NCBI GenBank assembly: GCA_031271525.1
Contig: JAISVO010000124.1
Span: 1-6,468, forward strand
DNA from: Oscillospiraceae bacterium
Lineage (GTDB): Bacteria > Bacillota > Clostridia > Oscillospirales > UBA929
Length of the DNA: 6,468 bases
Direction: 5' to 3'
Each line of letters opens with the position of its first letter. Position 1 is the first letter of the stretch. The notes under the pieces were generated by a model. That model had not been told where the DNA came from. It did no database searches and saw nothing but the letters and a program-made list of their open reading frames with translations. Positions 5,205 to 6,468 of this stretch are shown in pieces. The position numbers were made by a program, and so were the translations under genes.

Positions 5205-6116
5205 TTAACTTCCCAAGAACCCCTGCACGTCCTCGATTGACATCTCCGGGTGGAGGGCGACGCTCAGCGCGTAGCCGATGACCTTCGCCAGACTTTTCAC
5301 TTGGGTGTCGATCTCCTTCGGGGTCACCATCAGCCCGCCGGAGAATTTGGAGATCTCCTTCCAATCGAGGTTTGGCTGGCCCGCCTGTTCGGTGAGGTCC
5401 GCCATCAGCGTCACCGCGTCAACGACGGTGGGCACGCCGACCGAGATGACGGGGACGCCCAGCGTCGCCCTGTTCAGAGCCGCCCGCGCGTTCCCGACGC
5501 CCGAGCCGGGGACGATCCCGCTGTCCGCGAGCTGCACGGTGGAGCAGAGCCGGGAGAGACGGCGGGAGGTCAGCGCGTCCACGATGATCACGGCGCCCGG
5601 ACGGATATGGTCGATGACGCCCGAGATGACCTCGGCGCTCTCCATCCCGGTGGTGCCCAGCACGCCGGGCGCGATGGCCGAAACCGGGCGCATGTGCCCG
5701 AACTCCTCGGGCAGCTTGTCCACCAGATGCCGCGTCACGACGCAGTCCCGCATCGCGAGCGGGCCGATCGCGTCGGGGGTGATCTCCCGGTTGCCAAGCC
5801 CCGCCAGCAGGACGCCGTACATCCCGCCGACCGGCAGCAGGGGGGTCAGCTCCTCCGCGATCGCCCGCACCGAGCGCTTGAAGGCGTCCTCCTCGTGGCG
5901 CATCAGCCCCTGCATCTCAACGGTGACATAGGTTCCGACCGGCTTTCCCAGCGCCTCCTGACCCATCTCGTTCTTGACCTCCACACGGGTGACCGGGCAG
6001 CCCCGCCGCTTGTATTCCCGCGCGACGACCCCTTCGATCTCGGTCGTCTTCCCGGCGCTCTCCCGGAGGATCTCGCGCGCCTCCATCGCGAGGTCTGTGC
6101 GCTTAGCCGTGGACAT
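5205..6116 (-). CDS. gpr: Spore germination protease Gpr (peptidase family A25)
   Basis: Gpr is the endopeptidase that starts degradation of DNA-protecting small acid-soluble proteins when a spore germinates. The 303-residue product has the family hallmarks in order: KRTDLAMEA at 5-13, GLGNREITPDAIGP at 106-119, RPVSAIAPGVLGTTGME at 143-159, VDALTSR at 179-185, SGIVPGSGVGN at 199-209, GVPVISVGVPTVVDAVT at 220-236 and LMVTPKEID at 262-270. Asp115 and Asp180 align with the two Asp residues reported as essential in the Bacillus megaterium enzyme (D127, D193). The enzyme is made as a zymogen; by comparison with Bacillus the cut should fall at TD|LA, so the propeptide would be only about 8 residues. 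The protein is shorter than Bacillus Gpr (about 370), mainly because a segment between VDAVT and LMVTPKE is reduced, as in other clostridial versions. The ATG at 6116 is preferred over an in-frame TTG at 6137 because RTDLA should lie close to the N terminus and a GGGGG run (6126-6130) sits about 9 bases upstream. Confidence 0.95.
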   Translation of the reverse strand: MSTAKRTDLAMEAREILRESAGKTTEIEGVVAREYKRRGCPVTRVEVKNEMGQEALGKPVGTYVTVEMQGLMRHEEDAFKRSVRAIAEELTPLLPVGGMYGVLLAGLGNREITPDAIGPLAMRDCVVTRHLVDKLPEEFGHMRPVSAIAPGVLGTTGMESAEVISGVIDHIRPGAVIIVDALTSRRLSRLCSTVQLADSGIVPGSGVGNARAALNRATLGVPVISVGVPTVVDAVTLMADLTEQAGQPNLDWKEISKFSGGLMVTPKEIDTQVKSLAKVIGYALSVALHPEMSIEDVQGFLGS

Positions 6117-6131
6117 AGTAAAAAACCCCCA

Positions 6132-6158
6132 GCACAAAAATAGGACACCCTATTGTGC
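6132..6158. promoter_or_regulatory. Inverted repeat over the gpr promoter, possible operator or hairpin
   Basis: The arms are GCACA-AAA-ATAGG (6132-6144) and CCTAT-TGTGC (6149-6158) around the loop ACAC. Ten base pairs match, broken only by a 3-base AAA bulge. It overlaps the candidate -10 box and start point of gpr, so binding by a regulator would block transcription. If transcription began further upstream it would instead be an RNA hairpin just before the ribosome binding site. No known regulator consensus is recognised. Confidence 0.45.
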
Positions 6159-6179
6159 CCTAAATCCGCCCGGAAATGC
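6151..6179 (-). promoter_or_regulatory. Candidate sigma-G/F-type promoter of gpr
   Basis: On the minus strand GCATT (plus 6175-6179) and CACAATA (plus 6151-6157) are spaced by 17 bp and resemble the forespore consensus (GHATR, then CATnnTA). The match is 4 of 5 for the -35 and 5 of 7 for CATACTA at the -10. Transcription would start near 6144, about 28 nt before the ATG. In Bacillus subtilis gpr is expressed in the forespore from sigma-F and sigma-G, so a promoter of this kind is expected here. Confidence 0.45.
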
Positions 6180-6256
6180 GGCCCCGCGCGGGAAGCCGGA
6201 ACAAAGGACAACGCGGCCGAGCGCGCCGGCGGCATCCGGGACGAGGAGAGACCGGT

Positions 6257-6468
6257 ATGACAATCGACTTCCACACCCACATCTTCCCGGACGGGCTGGC
6301 GGAGCGCGCCATGCGGTCGCTGACCGAGAGCATCGGCGGCCTGTACAGGCCGGTGCACGACGGCACGCTGGGCGGGATGCTCGCGCGGATGGACGAGTGG
6401 GGGATCGGCCTGTCCGTCGTCCAGCCGGTGGTGACCAAAGCGTCGCAGGTGCGGAAGACGAACGAGTG
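6257..6468 (+). CDS. Amidohydrolase-family metal-dependent hydrolase (5' part, cut by window end)
   Basis: Only the first 70 codons are present; the frame is open to the end of the window. The start MTIDFHTHIFP carries the HxH metal-binding pair (His6, His8) found right at the N terminus of the COG2159-type amidohydrolase TIM-barrel enzymes, which hydrolyse or decarboxylate small molecules with a bound divalent metal. Residues 38-56 (TLGGMLARMDEWGIGLSVV) fit the next helix and strand, where such proteins commonly read LLxxMDxxGIxxSVV. GAGGAG at 6243-6248 is a good ribosome binding site 8 bases before the ATG. It is divergent from gpr across a 140-bp spacer, and I see no clear promoter for it there. 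The substrate cannot be told from this fragment. Confidence 0.85.
   Translation, partial: MTIDFHTHIFPDGLAERAMRSLTESIGGLYRPVHDGTLGGMLARMDEWGIGLSVVQPVVTKASQVRKTNE

Noticed and set aside
5250..6143. Plus-strand frame opposite gpr
   Set aside because: Arg/His/Asp-rich shadow; the minus strand encodes a full-length Gpr with both catalytic Asp residues.

Overview
This 6.47-kb window looks like the chromosome of a GC-rich, spore-forming member of the Clostridia (Firmicutes). The evidence is a clear germination protease gene (gpr), which occurs only in endospore formers, together with strong AGGAGG-type ribosome binding sites, a clostridial-type solitary GltA and a GH10/CBM22 xylanase of the sort found in plant-fibre-degrading gut or rumen Clostridia. 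The genus cannot be named from the sequence. Coding density is high, no stretch longer than 300 bases lacks a gene, and I see no rRNA, tRNA, CRISPR array, insertion sequence or phage gene.

Layout. Bases 1-187 are a regulatory region that is AT-rich at its left end and carries two tandem sigma-A-type promoters, the second a perfect consensus. They drive a secreted, membrane-anchored endo-1,4-beta-xylanase (188-2041, +). Only 4 bp beyond it, the convergent gene 2046-2867 (-) encodes an unrecognised, charged, coiled-coil protein with a Gly/Ala/Glu low-complexity tail. A 145-bp divergent spacer follows. Then comes a compact + strand operon: a lipoprotein of unknown function (3013-3519), a GltA-type glutamate synthase small-subunit homologue (3543-4934), and a 74-residue two-helix membrane protein whose start overlaps the gltA stop (4931-5155). 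A hairpin terminator region (5160-5199) separates this operon from the convergent gpr gene (5205-6116, -). Divergent from gpr, the window ends in the first 70 codons of an amidohydrolase (6257 onwards, +).

How the genes may work together. The xylanase would cut xylan at the cell surface. GltA would move electrons between NADPH and an acceptor or partner subunit, in glutamate synthesis or a related reaction. Gpr would degrade small acid-soluble spore proteins during germination. The most interesting link is regulatory and inferred: sigma-G-like (forespore) promoter motifs with the same 17-bp spacing lie in front of both gpr and the lipoprotein-gltA operon, and the gpr one sits inside a near-perfect inverted repeat. 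I found no convincing new defence or mobile system. The strongest leads are the two unrecognised proteins, the promoter architecture and the unusual C-terminal anchor of the xylanase.
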